Part shown: positions 1 through 7,704 of the stretch, in pieces
How positions within the stretch are numbered: position 1 is the stretch's first letter
Layout: every line of letters begins with the position of its first letter
From: an uncultured Paracoccaceae bacterium
Lineage (GTDB): Bacteria; Pseudomonadota; Alphaproteobacteria; Rhodobacterales; Rhodobacteraceae
Length of the DNA: 64,000 nucleotides
Assembly (NCBI GenBank): GCA_947489705.1
Contig: CANLEQ010000005.1
Coordinates: forward strand, 1-64,000
Reading direction: 5' to 3'
Program-made: the position numbers and the translations under genes
Notes under the pieces: generated by a model
The model's input: only the letters and a program-made list of their open reading frames with translations
What the model was told of the DNA's origin: nothing
Database searches by the model: none

Positions 1-30
1 GGCTTGCTCATGCGGCGCGTCTAACGGCGT

Positions 31-49
31 GGATTCGCAAAGTGAATCC
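31..49. repeat. 6-bp inverted repeat after the cassette
   Basis: GGATTC and GAATCC form a perfect 6-bp inverted repeat with a 7-nt loop just beyond the stop codon of the last cassette gene on the minus strand. It could help end that transcript, but there is no U-tract. Nothing else is recognisable in the first 56 bases. Confidence 0.3.
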
Positions 50-56
50 TCCGTCG

Positions 57-350
57 TCAGACTTGTGCAACAACGCCGTGCATCTGGCTCAGTGCATCAA
101 GGTCGAGAGAGATGTAGGCCATGCCGGTCCGCGCTTTGATCATGCGGATTTCGACGTCGAGCGCTTCTGCAAGCTCGACAACGTCCGACATGATGTCCGC
201 CGGGCCGGGGCTGACCATTGCCAGTGTGGTCTCGATGACGGCCCGGCGGATCACCGCATCGGCCGTCATGGGATCGGACGTGGCCCGTAGGGCCTCGGCC
301 ATCGCAAGGCGGAGGCGGGTTCGTTCCGCCGGGGTTAATTGTAGATACAT
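57..350 (-). CDS. hypothetical protein, last gene of terminase-like cassette
   Basis: A 97-residue protein I do not recognise. It is mostly helical, rich in Ala, Arg and Met, with an opening helix of the type LTPAERTRLRLAMAEALRA and a second helical stretch centred on residues 50-75. I see no signal peptide, membrane segment or cysteine cluster. The ATG at 350 is chosen because the protein reads plausibly only from there; a GTG at 356 is an alternative, and the purine run GAAGGAA lies a little farther upstream than usual. It is the last of five minus-strand genes transcribed towards the window edge. Function unknown; probably mobile-element cargo. Confidence 0.55.
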   Translation of the reverse strand: MYLQLTPAERTRLRLAMAEALRATSDPMTADAVIRRAVIETTLAMVSPGPADIMSDVVELAEALDVEIRMIKARTGMAYISLDLDALSQMHGVVAQV

Positions 351-493
351 TTTCACGTGTCCATTTTGCGAATTTCCTTCGGTTATGAAATGTGTTGGGG
401 TCGGGGACCGCGCATTGCCCCGAAGGGGATCGGCGACGCGGATCTCGGGGATGGGGGCGGGACACAGGGCGATGAGGGGTGCCCCGAGTCGTC

Positions 494-838
494 TCAGGTG
501 TTCGGCGTAGCCCACTGGACGCCGCCGCACTCCGGACACCGCCCGGAGGCGGCGATGTCGCGAACCCGGTCGAGGACCGCCGCGACGGTCTCGATGTCGA
601 CCCCATGGTCGGGCGGCGCGCCGGTGTCGGTAGGCTTTTCGCCGGGGGCATCGATCAGGGATTTGACAAGCTGTTGGGCCGCGCGGGACAGGGTCTCGGC
701 TTCATCCGTGGCGCGGCGGATGCCTGCCTTGGGATGCGTCTCCATGTCGTCGAGGATCGACTCGAGTGATGCCAGCGATGCCGCCACGACGGACGCGAGG
801 GCGGAGATTGTCGCGTCGGTCATGTCTGGCAACGGCAC
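494..838 (-). CDS. hypothetical protein with C-terminal CPECGG
   Basis: A 114-residue protein (109 if the ATG at 823 is used) of unknown function. The first 60 residues form an amphipathic helix rich in Ala, Leu and Ser, followed by a Pro/Gly/Asp linker and a short helix ending in CPECGG near the C terminus. That is only half of a zinc ribbon, so metal binding is not supported alone. Its start lies inside the end of the terminase-like reading frame upstream, an overlap of 137 bases. No strong ribosome binding site precedes either ATG. It belongs to the minus-strand cassette next to tRNA-Glu. Confidence 0.55.
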   Translation of the reverse strand: MPLPDMTDATISALASVVAASLASLESILDDMETHPKAGIRRATDEAETLSRAAQQLVKSLIDAPGEKPTDTGAPPDHGVDIETVAAVLDRVRDIAASGRCPECGGVQWATPNT

Positions 839-1322
839 CGGCGCAGGCCACGGAGGATCGCGGCGAAGTCAACGGTAGAGGGCGCGACCGTGGCAGTTCT
901 AGGCGCGCATCGCCCAGTCTGCCCATCCTATTCGCATGCACAACAAGGGCGCGGCGGATGCGCGTGATCTCGTGATGGGATTCGTGCGCCTGTGCGGCCT
1001 CGTGCAGGGCCGTCAGGGCGGCGGTCACTCTGTTGAGGGTCTCGACAAGGTTCGCACGGGTTGGGGCCTCAGACGGCCGCTCACGACCCCGGCGAGCCTC
1101 CTTGAGGTAGTCGATTCGGGTGGCGACATCGTGCCGGTAGCGAAGCTTGTGGCCATTTGTGCGGGCGCTGCTGTCACGGATCCTGTCCGGGTCGTCGGGA
1201 TGGAGGGCGAGGCGATAGGCTTTCGCGAGGGGCGCGCCCCGGACGAAAGCTTGGGCAAACCGCTCGTGCCGCGCGTCGTCGAGGGGCCGGGCGCCCGGAT
1301 CGTCATTGCCGGGGATCGTCAC
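702..1322 (-). CDS. terminase small-subunit-like protein
   Basis: A 206-residue frame whose first 90 residues resemble phage terminase small subunits, which bind DNA and recruit the packaging ATPase. The pattern RHERFAQAFVRGAPLAKAY at about residues 19-37, followed by helices with NGHKLRYRHDVATRI, matches the helix-turn-helix plus 'k.l....V...i' layout of that family. The last 45 residues (below 838) overlap the next gene in another frame and are Arg-rich, so the native end may be shorter or a frameshift may be present. Its start shares ATGA with the stop of the gene before it. No large terminase, portal or capsid gene is visible, so this is a remnant, a satellite, or an element running past base 1. 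Confidence 0.5.
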   Translation of the reverse strand: MTIPGNDDPGARPLDDARHERFAQAFVRGAPLAKAYRLALHPDDPDRIRDSSARTNGHKLRYRHDVATRIDYLKEARRGRERPSEAPTRANLVETLNRVTAALTALHEAAQAHESHHEITRIRRALVVHANRMGRLGDARLELPRSRPLPLTSPRSSVACAGAVARHDRRDNLRPRVRRGGIAGITRVDPRRHGDASQGRHPPRHG

Positions 1323-1681
1323 CGGTTCCGCTCGCGCTCATAGGCGCGGAATGCGTTGATCTTAAGCTGGGGGTTCGAGATCGCCTCGATCTCGCGCAAC
1401 CGGGCCTCGTCGGTTGTCGTCTTTGCCGCCGCCTCGGAATCGATGCGATCGCGGACCAGCTCCATCACCTTTTCGCCCATCGGCGTCGCCCGCAGTTCCG
1501 CAGCTAGTTCATCGTAATCAGCCGGGATCGACCCTGCGATCACCTCACGCCCATGCGGCGTCTGATCGAGGAGGAGATCGCAGGCGAGATCGTATTGGAT
1601 AGTGGGTCGGAGATGCCGGTCGAGTTTGGTGCGGATCTCCAACTCGGCAATCCGCTGGCGGTTCTCTTCTTCGCGCGTCAT
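1319..1681 (-). CDS. hypothetical cassette protein
   Basis: A 120-residue charged, largely helical protein. The N terminus (MTREEENRQRIAELEIR) looks like a short coiled coil; the C terminus is again helical and basic. No signal peptide, membrane span or known motif is visible. The gene is coupled on both sides by 4-bp ATGA overlaps, with the gene before it (1678-1681) and the terminase-like gene after it (1319-1322), so it is co-translated with them. Position next to a terminase-like gene is the only hint of function. Confidence 0.7.
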   Translation of the reverse strand: MTREEENRQRIAELEIRTKLDRHLRPTIQYDLACDLLLDQTPHGREVIAGSIPADYDELAAELRATPMGEKVMELVRDRIDSEAAAKTTTDEARLREIEAISNPQLKINAFRAYERERNR

Positions 1682-1944
1682 CGGGCACCGCCCAGCGCAT
1701 GCGCGCTTTTGCGGAGATGAAGTTCCGCGTCCGGGGTTAGGACATCGGCGATCCGGTTCAAGTACGATAGGACGCGCTTGAGGGGGTAGGAAGTTGGAAG
1801 TCGTCCGTGCGCCGTCTTTGCACCCGGCACCGCGCCCAAGTCCGCGCGCACAACGCGTCGAAGGGCTCGGAGATCAGAAGCGGCGATATCCAGTGCGTGC
1901 TCGATATCAGTGTGGTGGACATACAAGTCCGCATCGGTGGCCAT
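1678..1944 (-). CDS. hypothetical protein, first gene of cassette
   Basis: An 88-residue protein with two predicted helical stretches (about residues 10-35 and 52-70) and no recognisable motif. It is the first gene after the promoter at 2016-2044, with a leader of about 65 nt that can form a hairpin at 1984-2001. No strong Shine-Dalgarno sequence precedes ATG 1944; the nearest purine stretch is AAGAG about 10 nt upstream. Its stop overlaps the next start as ATGA. Function unknown. Confidence 0.65.
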   Translation of the reverse strand: MATDADLYVHHTDIEHALDIAASDLRALRRVVRADLGAVPGAKTAHGRLPTSYPLKRVLSYLNRIADVLTPDAELHLRKSAHALGGAR

Positions 1945-1983
1945 GACAGTGGCTCTTGTATGATAAAGGGAAATGGTTCGCGG

Positions 1984-2001
1984 GGATGCGGTTTCGCATC
2001 C
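1984..2001 (-). repeat. leader hairpin of the cassette
   Basis: GGATGCG and CGCATCC form a perfect 7-bp stem with a GTTT loop (AAAC in the minus-strand transcript). It lies between the predicted transcription start (about 2009) and the first cassette start codon (1944), so it would be in the mRNA leader. It may be an attenuator or an mRNA-stabilising hairpin. Confidence 0.45.
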
Positions 2002-2015
2002 TTCGCTACGCTTTG

Positions 2016-2044
2016 ATCATCGCATAAAAGTTGTGTTTTGTCAA
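2016..2044 (-). promoter_or_regulatory. near-consensus sigma-70 promoter for cassette
   Basis: On the minus strand TTGACA (2044-2039) is a perfect -35 hexamer, followed after 17 nt by GATGAT (2021-2016) as -10, four of six matching TATAAT. It points at the five-gene cassette. So clear a promoter is uncommon in this GC-rich window and suits a mobile element. The -35 lies inside an inverted repeat (2030-2054). Confidence 0.6.
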
Positions 2045-2054
2045 CAAAAACAAC
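2030..2054. repeat. inverted repeat over the cassette -35 box
   Basis: GTTGTGTTTTG and CAAAAACAAC are complementary over 10 bp with a single bulged G, separated by TCAA. The -35 TTGACA of the cassette promoter lies in its centre and right arm. The placement is that of a repressor operator, as in phage or mobile-element promoters. No repressor gene is visible in the window. Confidence 0.5.
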
Positions 2055-2213
2055 CAGAACGGTCCCTCTCGATGCCCGACTTAGGCGGAGGATTTTTCGG
2101 CCCGAAAGGGGAGCAACGAGATCGCTAGGTTCTGGCGCAACGTATACCGGATCGGATACACAATGTGACTGATACCGAATTAGGCAGTAGAGTCATATAC
2201 TTATGATATGAAG

Positions 2214-2288
2214 TGGCAGCCCGTAGGGGAGTCGAACCCCTCTTTCCAGGTTGAAAACCTGGCGTCCTAACCGATAGACGAACGGGCC
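2214..2288 (-). tRNA. tRNA-Glu (UUC)
   Basis: A 75-nt tRNA gene with encoded CCA. The anticodon loop CAGGTTTTCAACCTG gives anticodon TTC (Glu). The T-arm is GGGGTTCGACTCCCC and the acceptor stem pairs GGCCCGT with ACGGGCT, with a G-U pair at 1-72. The 3' end faces the accessory cassette at 57-1944, the usual arrangement when an element has integrated into the 3' end of a tRNA gene. Confidence 0.95.
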
Positions 2289-2481
2289 ACTGGCGGCAGG
2301 ATCTAAGGAAAGAGTGCCGGGGCCGCAAGAGGTTTTCCGGAGATTCTTGCGCGATTTTACCGCTTTTTTCGGGGCAGCCGCGAAAGGTCGTTTTTGCGGG
2401 GGTATGACGTCGGGATGAGGCGCCGATGCGGGCATCGTGAAGGCGGGTGGTGGCAGCCGGAGGGACTTCGACGTCCGAGGC

Positions 2482-4242
2482 TCAGGCCTCGGCGGCGTCC
2501 TCGATGCGCAATTGCGCCGTGGTCCTGCCGTTCCAGCGGTTGAGTTCGAGCCGGCCCGCGACGTGGAATCGCTTGCCGCCATGGCCCTCGAGCGCGGGGC
2601 CGAGCGGGCCGTCGAAGGCGCCGAACGCGATCGCCGAAAGTTGCGGGCCCGCGCCGTCGGAGAGCGACAGCTTCAGATGCGCCGCGCCCACGCGCTTGAC
2701 GCTGGCGATGCGGCAATCGGCGAAGGCGAAGCGGGGGGCGGGGGCGCCCATGCCGAAGGGGCCGGCCGTTTCGATCAGTTCGATCAACTCCGCCGTCGCG
2801 GCACCCGGCATCAACAGGCCCGTCACGTCGAGCGCACGCGCCTCTCCGCGATCGGCGCCCTGCCGGGCCAGGAGTGCTGCGAGCCGCGCCATGGCCGCGT
2901 CGAGCTTGTCCTCCTCGACGGTCAGGCCCGCGGCCATGCGGTGGCCGCCGCCCTTGAGCAGCAGCCCCTCGGCGGTGACGCGGTGGATCGCGGCGCCGAG
3001 ATCGACGCCCGAGATGGACCGCCCCGAACCCTTGCCGATGCCGTCCTTGAGGCCGATGACCACCGCGGGGCGGCCGGTCGCCTCCTTGAGGCGCGCAGCG
3101 ACGATGCCGACGATCCCGGGATGCCAGCCCTCGCCCGCGGCCCAGACGAGCGGTCCGTCGATGCCGCGGGCCATGGCCTGATCGAGCGCCGCCTCGCGGG
3201 TCGCGGCCTCGATCTCGCGGCGTTCGGTGTTGAGGATGTCGAGCCGTTCGGCGAGCGCCGCGGCCTCGTGCGGATCGTCGGTGGCAAGCAGCCGCGCGCC
3301 CAGATCGGCCTGGCCGATGCGCCCGCCGGCATTGATCCGGGGACCGAGGACGAAGCCCAGATGATACGCGGTCGGCGCGCAATCGAGCCGTCCGATATCG
3401 CAGAGCGCGACGAGGCCGGGCCGGGCGCGGCGCGCCATCACCTTGAGCCCCTGCCGCACGAAGGCGCGGTTGACGCCCACGAGCGGTGCCACGTCGGCCA
3501 CCGTCGCGAGGCCCACCAGGTCGAGCATCGCCATGAGATCCGGGCCCGTCACGCCGCCCGACCGCAGCAGGCGGTTCACCTCGACGAGGAGCAGGAACAC
3601 GACCGCGGCCGCGCAGAGATGGCCGAGATCGCCGGGCTCGTCCTGGCGGTTGGGATTGACCACCGCACATGCGGCGGGCAGCGTCGCTTCGCCCAGATGG
3701 TGGTCGAGCACGATGACGTCGGCCGCGGCCGCGGCGGCGATGGGCGCATGGCTGAGCGTGCCGCAATCGACGCAGACGATGAGGTCATGGCCGGCGGCCA
3801 GATCGGCCATCGCGGCCTCGTTCGGGCCATAGCCCTCGTCGATGCGGTCGGGAATGTAGAGCGTGGCCTCGATCCCCATCCGGCGCAACCAGACGAGCAG
3901 CAGGGCCGAGGAACAAGCGCCGTCCACGTCGTAATCGCCGAAGACGGCGATCCGCTCGCGCCGCTGCACGGCCCGGAGGAACCTTTCCGCCGCCCGGTCC
4001 ATGTCGCGCAGGCGGCGTGGGTCGGGCAGCAACTCGCGCAGCGAGGGCGCGAGGTGGCCCTGCGCGGCCTCGGGCGGCACGCCTGCGCGCGCCAGCACGC
4101 GCGAGACCGGCAGTGCGAGGCCGGTCTGCTGCGCCATAGCCTCGGCCAGCCGGTCGTCCTCGGCCGTGGGACCGGTCCAGCTGCGACCCGTCAGCGACAT
4201 GTCGATGTTCAGGAAGGCGGCTGGCCCGTGATCGCGCGGCAT
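2482..4242 (-). CDS. recJ: single-stranded-DNA exonuclease RecJ
   Basis: Cytosolic 5'-to-3' single-strand DNA exonuclease of the DHH phosphoesterase family, used in recombination and mismatch repair. The 586-residue length is typical. Metal-binding motifs are intact: DYDVDG (residues 103-108), VDCGT (158-162) and DHH (180-182). The DHHA1 part carries GGGHRMAAG and an OB-like C terminus follows. ATG 4242 gives the longest form; a second ATG at 4200 (residue 15) is also possible, and neither has a strong ribosome binding site. It lies downstream of glpX on the same strand, with a 106-nt gap containing a GC-rich inverted repeat (4293-4321). Confidence 0.95.
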   Translation of the reverse strand: MPRDHGPAAFLNIDMSLTGRSWTGPTAEDDRLAEAMAQQTGLALPVSRVLARAGVPPEAAQGHLAPSLRELLPDPRRLRDMDRAAERFLRAVQRRERIAVFGDYDVDGACSSALLLVWLRRMGIEATLYIPDRIDEGYGPNEAAMADLAAGHDLIVCVDCGTLSHAPIAAAAAADVIVLDHHLGEATLPAACAVVNPNRQDEPGDLGHLCAAAVVFLLLVEVNRLLRSGGVTGPDLMAMLDLVGLATVADVAPLVGVNRAFVRQGLKVMARRARPGLVALCDIGRLDCAPTAYHLGFVLGPRINAGGRIGQADLGARLLATDDPHEAAALAERLDILNTERREIEAATREAALDQAMARGIDGPLVWAAGEGWHPGIVGIVAARLKEATGRPAVVIGLKDGIGKGSGRSISGVDLGAAIHRVTAEGLLLKGGGHRMAAGLTVEEDKLDAAMARLAALLARQGADRGEARALDVTGLLMPGAATAELIELIETAGPFGMGAPAPRFAFADCRIASVKRVGAAHLKLSLSDGAGPQLSAIAFGAFDGPLGPALEGHGGKRFHVAGRLELNRWNGRTTAQLRIEDAAEA

Positions 4243-4348
4243 GGTGTCAACATCTGGTTGGGTCGGGGATATCCCCTTACCATATCAGCGATGGCGCGCC
4301 GGCGGAAGGGCGGCGCGCGCCGATCCGCGCGACGGCGGGCGGTTCGCC

Positions 4349-5317
4349 TCAGGAGCGTCCCACCGGGTTGCGATAGATCATCCGCCGCACCGATCCGGTC
4401 TTGGAGCGCATGAGGATCGTCTCGGTGGTGAGATAGCCGGGCTCGCGCCTGATGCCGTCGACGACCGAGCCGTCGGTGACGCCGGTCGCGGCGAAGATCA
4501 CGTCGCCCGACACCAGGTCGTCGCGGGTATAGACGCGGCCGAAATTGGTGATGCCGGCCTTCTGCGCGCGGCCCTTCTCGTCGTCGTTGCGGAAGAGGAG
4601 CTTGCCGTACATCTGGCCGCCCATGCATTTGAGCGCCGCCGCCGCGAGCACGCCCTCGGGCGCGCCGCCCGATCCCATATACATGTCGATGCCCGTGCGA
4701 TCGGCGTCGGCGCAATGGATGATGCCCGCCACGTCGCCGTCGGTGATCAGGCGGATGGCGCAATCGGTGGTGCGCAGCTCGGCGATCATCTCCTCGTGGC
4801 GGGGCCGTTCGAGCACGCAGACCGTGATGTCGTGGGTCGAGCATCCCTTGGCGGTAGCAAGGGCGCTGACCCGCTCCGCCGCGCTCATGTCGAGGGTGAC
4901 GATCCCGTTGCGAAAGCCCGGCCCGATGGCGAGCTTGTCCATGTAGACGTCGGGCGCGTGCAGCATCGCGCCGCGGCCGGCCATCGCGATGACGGTCAGC
5001 GCGTTGGGCATGTCCTTGGCGGTCAGCGTGGTGCCTTCGAGCGGATCGAGCGCGATGTCGACCTCGGGGCCGGAGCCGGTACCGACCTCCTCGCCGATAT
5101 AGAGCATCGGCGCTTCGTCGCGCTCGCCTTCGCCGATCACGACGGTTCCGGAGATGTCGAGTTTGTTGAGCTGGTCGCGCATCGCGTTGACGGCGGCCTG
5201 GTCGGCGGCCTTCTCGTCACCGCGACCGATCCAACCGGCCGACGCCAGCGCGGCCGCCTCGCTCACGCGGGCGAGGCCCAGGGACAGCATGCGGTCGTTG
5301 AAATCGTAATTGGGCAT
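4349..5317 (-). CDS. glpX: class II fructose-1,6-bisphosphatase GlpX
   Basis: Hydrolyses fructose-1,6-bisphosphate to fructose-6-phosphate in gluconeogenesis, in the cytosol, with divalent metal. The 322-residue length fits the family. Visible signatures are GEGERDEAPM and the DPLEGTTLTA metal/substrate loop, both characteristic of the lithium-sensitive phosphatase fold. ATG 5317 (MPNYDF) is chosen over an upstream in-frame start because GGAG sits about 11 nt before it and the family begins here. It lies between hom and recJ, all on the minus strand; this hom-glpX-recJ order is common in Rhodobacteraceae. Confidence 0.95.
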   Translation of the reverse strand: MPNYDFNDRMLSLGLARVSEAAALASAGWIGRGDEKAADQAAVNAMRDQLNKLDISGTVVIGEGERDEAPMLYIGEEVGTGSGPEVDIALDPLEGTTLTAKDMPNALTVIAMAGRGAMLHAPDVYMDKLAIGPGFRNGIVTLDMSAAERVSALATAKGCSTHDITVCVLERPRHEEMIAELRTTDCAIRLITDGDVAGIIHCADADRTGIDMYMGSGGAPEGVLAAAALKCMGGQMYGKLLFRNDDEKGRAQKAGITNFGRVYTRDDLVSGDVIFAATGVTDGSVVDGIRREPGYLTTETILMRSKTGSVRRMIYRNPVGRS

Positions 5318-5410
5318 CGAAAGGCTCCGAAATGAAGGACGGTTGGCCTTGGGGATAGCCCTTCGCACCGCGCGCGCACAAGGCTGTTACCGACGATACC
5401 GACCGGAAAG

Positions 5411-6697
5411 CTAGACGTCCTCGATCCGCAAGGCCACCGGATCGCTTTCCAGAACGCCGGTCCCCGCCATCGCGACGATCGCCTCGTCGAGCGACCGGCG
5501 CATCGCCCGGTGCGTGACGATCAGGACGGGTGCCGAGCCCTCCGCATGGTCATACTGGCGCATCCGGTCGATGGAAATGCCGGCATCGCCGAGGCAGGCG
5601 GCGATCTTGGCCAGCGCACCAGGGCGGTCCTTGAGGATCATGCGCAGGTAGAACGGGGCGGGGGTCGCGACCTCGGCGGGCATCGCGCGCGACAATGTCG
5701 CCGCCGGCTGGCCGAAGGTCGAGACGCGGATGCCGCGCGCGATGTCGATCACGTCGGACATCACCGCGCTGGCCGTAGGGCCTTCGCCGGCGCCCGCGCC
5801 GCGCAGGACGACCTGTCCGACGGCATCGCCCTCGAGCACCACCATGTTGGTGGCCCCCTCGAGCTGTCCCAGCGGCGAGCCGGCCGGAACGAGGCAGGGC
5901 GACATCCGCGCCTCGAGGCCGCGACCGGTCATCTGCGCCACGCCCAGAAGCTTGACGCGAAAGCCCATATCGGCCGCGTGGCTGATATCCTCGATCTTGA
6001 TCCGCTCGATCCCCTCGAGCGCGATGCCGTCGAAATCCACCTGCGTGCCGAACGCGATCGAGGCCAGCAGCGCCAGCTTGTGACCTGCATCGATGCCGCC
6101 CACGTCGAGCTGGGGATCTGCCTCGAGATAGCCCAGATCGGACGCTTCGGCAAAGACCTGGTCGTAGCTCAGCCCCGCGCTTTCCATCCGCGTGAGGATG
6201 TAGTTGCAGGTGCCGTTCATCACGCCCATCACGCGCGTGACCCGGTTTCCGGCAAGCCCCTCGGTCAGGGCCTTGACGCAGGGGATGCCGCCGGCGACCG
6301 CCGCCTCGAAGCGCAGGACCGCGCCGTTGGCCTCGGCCCGTTCGGCGAGGGTCTGGCCGTGATGGGCAAGCAGCGCCTTGTTGGCCGTGACGACGTCCTT
6401 TCCGGCCGCGAGCGCCGCCTCGACCGAGGCCCTGGCGGGGCCGTTCTCGCCGCCCATGAGTTCGACGAAGGTATCGACGTCGTCGCGGGTCGCGAGGGCG
6501 ACGGGGTCGTCTTCCCAGGCGTAATCGCCGAGGCGGATGCCGCGGTCCTTGTCCCTGCTGCGCGCCGAAACCGCGCTGATCGTGACCTCGCGCCCGGTCC
6601 GCGCCGCGATCATGGCGGCGTTGCGCTGAACCAGGCGGATCGTGCCGACACCCACGGTGCCGATCCCGGCGATGCCGAGGCGGAGGGGGCTGGACAT
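5411..6697 (-). CDS. hom: homoserine dehydrogenase
   Basis: NAD(P)-dependent reduction of aspartate semialdehyde to homoserine, the branch point to threonine and methionine. The 428-residue protein has an N-terminal Rossmann fold (GIAGIGTVGVGT, residues 7-18), the substrate-domain motif TANKALLAHHG, GGIPCVKALTEGLAGN, and a C-terminal ACT domain (from about residue 345) expected to sense threonine. ATG 6697 is well supported by AAGGAG nine bases upstream. metY at 54360-55658 uses acylated homoserine made from this product. Confidence 0.96.
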   Translation of the reverse strand: MSSPLRLGIAGIGTVGVGTIRLVQRNAAMIAARTGREVTISAVSARSRDKDRGIRLGDYAWEDDPVALATRDDVDTFVELMGGENGPARASVEAALAAGKDVVTANKALLAHHGQTLAERAEANGAVLRFEAAVAGGIPCVKALTEGLAGNRVTRVMGVMNGTCNYILTRMESAGLSYDQVFAEASDLGYLEADPQLDVGGIDAGHKLALLASIAFGTQVDFDGIALEGIERIKIEDISHAADMGFRVKLLGVAQMTGRGLEARMSPCLVPAGSPLGQLEGATNMVVLEGDAVGQVVLRGAGAGEGPTASAVMSDVIDIARGIRVSTFGQPAATLSRAMPAEVATPAPFYLRMILKDRPGALAKIAACLGDAGISIDRMRQYDHAEGSAPVLIVTHRAMRRSLDEAIVAMAGTGVLESDPVALRIEDV

Positions 6698-6775
6698 GGG
6701 CGGGCTCCTTTCGGGGTCGGTCTCGGGGCGGGGCTTAGCCGGATTCGCCCCCGCCCGCCAGAGCATGCGCCGAGA

Positions 6776-7078
6776 TCATCGTGCCGCCCGGAGCCGGGCC
6801 AGCGCGCCGCGCAACCGCTCCCTGTCGGCGGGGCCGAGCGCGTCGCGCCGCAGGAGGGCCGCACGCGTCCTGAGCGCCCGCGCGCGACGCGCAAGATCGC
6901 CCGTCGCTTCGGGTCCGATCCGCACCGCCTGCGTCTCGGCCCTCTCGACGATCTCCGACAGGGGGCGGAGTTGCGGATAATCGGCCCGGCGCAGCGCGGC
7001 GTCGTCCGGCCCCTCGATCGGTGGCAGGGCGCAGGCGGCGACCAGCACCAGCGGCAGGATGAGGTGCGCGACACGCAT
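6776..7078 (-). CDS. small lipoprotein, unknown function
   Basis: A 100-residue protein with a classical lipoprotein signal: MRVAHLILPLVLVAAC, where LVAAC is the lipobox and Cys16 would be acylated. The mature part is helical and Arg/Ala-rich, with no recognised domain. ATG 7078 is preceded by AAGGGA at good spacing. It lies 78 bp upstream of hom on the same strand and may share its transcript. Likely anchored in a membrane facing the periplasm; function unknown. Confidence 0.75.
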   Translation of the reverse strand: MRVAHLILPLVLVAACALPPIEGPDDAALRRADYPQLRPLSEIVERAETQAVRIGPEATGDLARRARALRTRAALLRRDALGPADRERLRGALARLRAAR

Positions 7079-7197
7079 GAAAGATCCCTTCGAGATGTCG
7101 CGGCGAGGATAGCGGCGTCGCGGGCCGCGCCGCAACGCCGCTTTTCTTGCGGGGCGGCACCGCGTATGGGCAGGCTTCACGCCGGAGGAGGCCCGCG

Positions 7198-7701
7198 ATG
7201 ACCCACATCCCCCAGATCAGTGGCCCGCCGGGCGAGCCGCTCACCTCCCTGCGGGCCTCGCCGACGCGGCGGTTCATCGGAACGGTCACCATCGCCGCGC
7301 TGGGGCTGCTGCTGCTCTGGCTCGCCGTGGATCATGCCGGGCCGCTCTTCTGGCGCGTTTTGCTCGGGGCGGTGGGCGTCGTCGGAGTCTGGTGCGGGTT
7401 CGGGCTCTGGCGCGCGACGTCGGGGGCGATCGTGCTCAAGCCCGAGGGTCTCTTCACCGAGGACGACACGCCACTTGTCCTTCTCGACGAGATCGAGGCG
7501 GTGGAGCGCGGGGCCTTCGCGCTCAAGCCGTCGAACGGGTTCAGCGTCAAGCTCAAGCAGCCCGGGTCCTTTGGCTGGGCGCCGGGCATGTACTGGCGCC
7601 TGGGACGCAGGCTCGGGGTGGGCGGCGTCACCTCGCCGGGCGAGGCCAAGGCCATCGCCGAGCTGCTGCAGGCATTGCATACGCAGAAGACGGCGAGGTG
7701 A
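7198..7701 (+). CDS. two-helix membrane protein, unknown
   Basis: A 167-residue protein with a short cytosolic N terminus, two adjacent membrane segments (about residues 30-50 and 55-75) and a soluble C-terminal half that looks like a small beta-rich PH-like domain. ATG 7198 has a strong GGAGGAG ribosome binding site. The gene is convergent with the TadE-like gene that ends at 7705, leaving three bases between the stops. The layout resembles small bacterial PH-domain membrane proteins, but I cannot name a family. Confidence 0.75.
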   Translation: MTHIPQISGPPGEPLTSLRASPTRRFIGTVTIAALGLLLLWLAVDHAGPLFWRVLLGAVGVVGVWCGFGLWRATSGAIVLKPEGLFTEDDTPLVLLDEIEAVERGAFALKPSNGFSVKLKQPGSFGWAPGMYWRLGRRLGVGGVTSPGEAKAIAELLQALHTQKTAR

Positions 7702-7704
7702 CCG

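Noticed and set aside
2475-2492. CCGAGGC/GCCTCGG hairpin at the recJ stop as a terminator
   Set aside because: It overlaps the stop codon and no T-run follows on the minus strand; more likely a chance GC-rich repeat.
2437-4413. Very long plus-strand frame antisense to recJ
   Set aside because: High GC at third positions leaves few stops in the antisense frame; the recJ protein on the other strand has all family motifs.
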